From assembly GCA_024762895.1 (NCBI GenBank), contig JANTGN010000037.1, positions 1 to 16,683 of the forward strand: a stretch of DNA of 16,683 bases, in the 5' to 3' direction. The stretch is from Thiotrichales bacterium. Its GTDB lineage: Bacteria > Pseudomonadota > Gammaproteobacteria > J044. Position 1 is the stretch's first letter. Each line of letters opens with the position of its first letter. Below, one piece after another: positions 15,430 to 16,683 of the stretch. Under the pieces are notes generated by a model, which worked only from the letters and a program-made list of their open reading frames with translations, was not told the origin of the DNA and did no database searches. The translations under genes and the position numbers were made by a program.

Positions 15430-16522
15430 GAGGCTTCTCTCCCTCGGTGTGGGCCAGTCTCAGCAGTATCCAACGACCCATTAGAACGATTAGTCCCGTA
15501 CCAATCAGACTATAGGACTTGATCAGTAAGGAACTCTCGATTCCGTAGAAATAGGCGCCGGTATAGGTTGCGAGAAAGGCAATGCCCAGACCAGTCATGA
15601 CCCAGTTGCCCCGCGAAGTACCCAGGATCAGCACCAGCAGAGACAGGGTTATACCGGGCGCCGTTAAAGTGGCCAGAATGATCAAAAGGGTCATTATGTA
15701 AATAGCCACCAAAGCAGATACCTGTCCGTTGCCAAAGACCGCGCGAAGTATTCGGTACTCGGCAAACAACAGGAGCAGGCCGAAACCCAGGGTCGAGATC
15801 CAGGGTTGAGGATAAAACTCAAAATCATGTATTAGTTCCGGAAGTACGTAGAACGTAGACAAGAGAGTGATGCCGAAGATACCGACCAGGAGCCCGGTCG
15901 TGAGTGGTCGTATCAGCGCATCATATCCCTTGACCGTCAGGTGATCTTCACTCATGACCAGCCACAGGAACAGCAACGACAGCAGGGGGGCGAGAAAGGC
16001 GAGTGAGGCCTGCCACTCCCAGAAATACAGCAACACCACGCTGGCAGCGGTGATAAACACGGTGGCAAGAAAACGGAATATCCGGTCACGATAAAAGGGG
16101 ATGAGGATGACATTGATCAGGATCAGGGTCAGCAGCAACGTCTCCACGTCGGTACCGGACTGGTATCTTGTAATCCCGATGGCCAGCAGGACCTGGCCTG
16201 CAAGGTTCATGGCCAGGCCGGCCTGATCGGTGAAATCATTATTCAGGCTATAGTGCAGCAACAGGGCAGCCATGATACATAGCCCACCGATGAGTACAAA
16301 GCCGCCCTTGGTCGTCACCAGGCTGACACCCAGAACAAAGCTGATTAATAAGAGGCTGGCCAGCCAGGCGCCGAACCCAACCATGGTTCGTATATACCAG
16401 GGCTGGGCCTCATCCATATCCGCAAGGGCTGAGGTAGCGCGTTCCTGCCAGTTATCATCGATACGAGCCTCTGCGGCCAGGGTGGATAAGACCTCGCGGA
16501 CTGAGTGCACCGGTTGTTTCAT
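15422..16522 (-). CDS. DUF4401-type multi-pass membrane protein
   Basis: A 366-residue, very hydrophobic protein. A soluble N-terminal stretch of about 42 residues, with a possible helical EVLSTLAAEARI, is followed by roughly ten or more membrane segments reaching almost to the C-terminus, for example WLASLLLISFVLGVSLV and VLLTLILINVILIPF-like runs. No catalytic motif is seen. It is assigned to the DUF4401/DUF2157 group by layout and by its neighbours: the preceding gene ends inside its start (ATGA overlap at 16519-16522) and the GDYXXLXY gene starts inside its end. Function is unknown; a membrane complex with both neighbours is a reasonable guess. Confidence 0.78.
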   Translation of the reverse strand: MKQPVHSVREVLSTLAAEARIDDNWQERATSALADMDEAQPWYIRTMVGFGAWLASLLLISFVLGVSLVTTKGGFVLIGGLCIMAALLLHYSLNNDFTDQAGLAMNLAGQVLLAIGITRYQSGTDVETLLLTLILINVILIPFYRDRIFRFLATVFITAASVVLLYFWEWQASLAFLAPLLSLLFLWLVMSEDHLTVKGYDALIRPLTTGLLVGIFGITLLSTFYVLPELIHDFEFYPQPWISTLGFGLLLLFAEYRILRAVFGNGQVSALVAIYIMTLLIILATLTAPGITLSLLVLILGTSRGNWVMTGLGIAFLATYTGAYFYGIESSLLIKSYSLIGTGLIVLMGRWILLRLAHTEGEKPHA

Positions 16523-16683
16523 GACTCTGCCCCCCAGTCCCGGGCCACCTTGCGCAACCAGACCGCGGCTCCGGCAGTTTGACCCATCACCAGGAGGGCC
16601 AGGATAAACGCAATATCAATACCTGCCTGGCTGCCATGGGCTATCCATGAAGTGATGATGACGATGACACCTAGCAGGCAGAT
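16519..16683 (-). CDS. C-terminal end of a DUF2157-type membrane protein (partial)
   Basis: A minus-strand frame is open from the window edge to a TGA at 16521-16519 and encodes the last 54 residues of a membrane protein. It contains two hydrophobic segments (ICLLGVIVIITSWIA and IDIAFILALLVMG) and a charged tail, WLRKVARDWGAES. The stop overlaps the start of the DUF4401-type gene as ATGA. DUF2157 is inferred from the known order DUF2157-DUF4401-GDYXXLXY; the fragment alone would not identify the family. Confidence 0.65.
   Translation of the reverse strand: MCLLGVIVIITSWIAHGSQAGIDIAFILALLVMGQTAGAAVWLRKVARDWGAES

Overview
The window looks like a chromosomal segment of a gammaproteobacterium. 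The evidence is a bamB-der neighbourhood, a two-G-domain Der with a KH-like C-terminus, and a DUF945 (YdgA-type) protein. Genus cannot be fixed from the sequence. There is no rRNA, tRNA, CRISPR array, insertion sequence or phage gene. Coding density is high, and the only large stretch without an intact gene (9707-10520) holds a decayed signalling gene.

Layout. (a) 1-3621, plus strand: the 3' part of bamB (outer-membrane protein assembly), a DUF945 membrane-anchored protein, and der (ribosome assembly GTPase), closely packed. (b) 3714-6104, plus strand: four closely spaced genes. They encode a protein with a degenerate receiver-like N-terminus, a small COG2229-type GTPase with non-canonical G motifs, and two different Roadblock/LC7 proteins. 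This resembles a bacterial GTPase/Roadblock switch of the MglA/MglB kind and is the most interesting block. (c) 6113-7630, minus strand, convergent with block b: a protein whose N-terminal half resembles a degenerate protein-kinase fold and whose C-terminal half is a complete calcineurin-like metallophosphoesterase. A perfect 13-bp hairpin in its 3' coding end probably terminates the GTPase operon and may work in both directions. (d) 7676-8512, minus: a secreted M23 (LytM) peptidase. 8537-9706, plus: a class I/II PLP aminotransferase, divergent from it across only 24 bp. (e) About 9783-10477: a pseudogene of a PAS-PAS-GGDEF-EAL cyclic-di-GMP protein, with a frameshift, a nonsense codon and a large internal deletion joining the second PAS domain to the last part of EAL. 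(f) 14818-10521, minus: an ABC exporter operon in the order ATPase, double-FtsX permease, HlyD-type adaptor, ending in a likely intrinsic terminator. (g) 16683-14923, minus: the end of a DUF2157-type membrane protein, a DUF4401-type multi-pass protein and a GDYXXLXY protein, translationally overlapped.

How the genes may work together. Block a is envelope and ribosome housekeeping. Block b is a self-contained switch: the GTPase, a Roadblock pair that may act as GAP or scaffold, and the receiver-like protein as possible input or effector. The kinase-like/phosphoesterase fusion beside it is a candidate partner by position only. The ABC operon forms an inner-membrane exporter with a periplasmic adaptor, but no outer-membrane channel gene is seen. 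Block g is a recurrent membrane module of unknown role.
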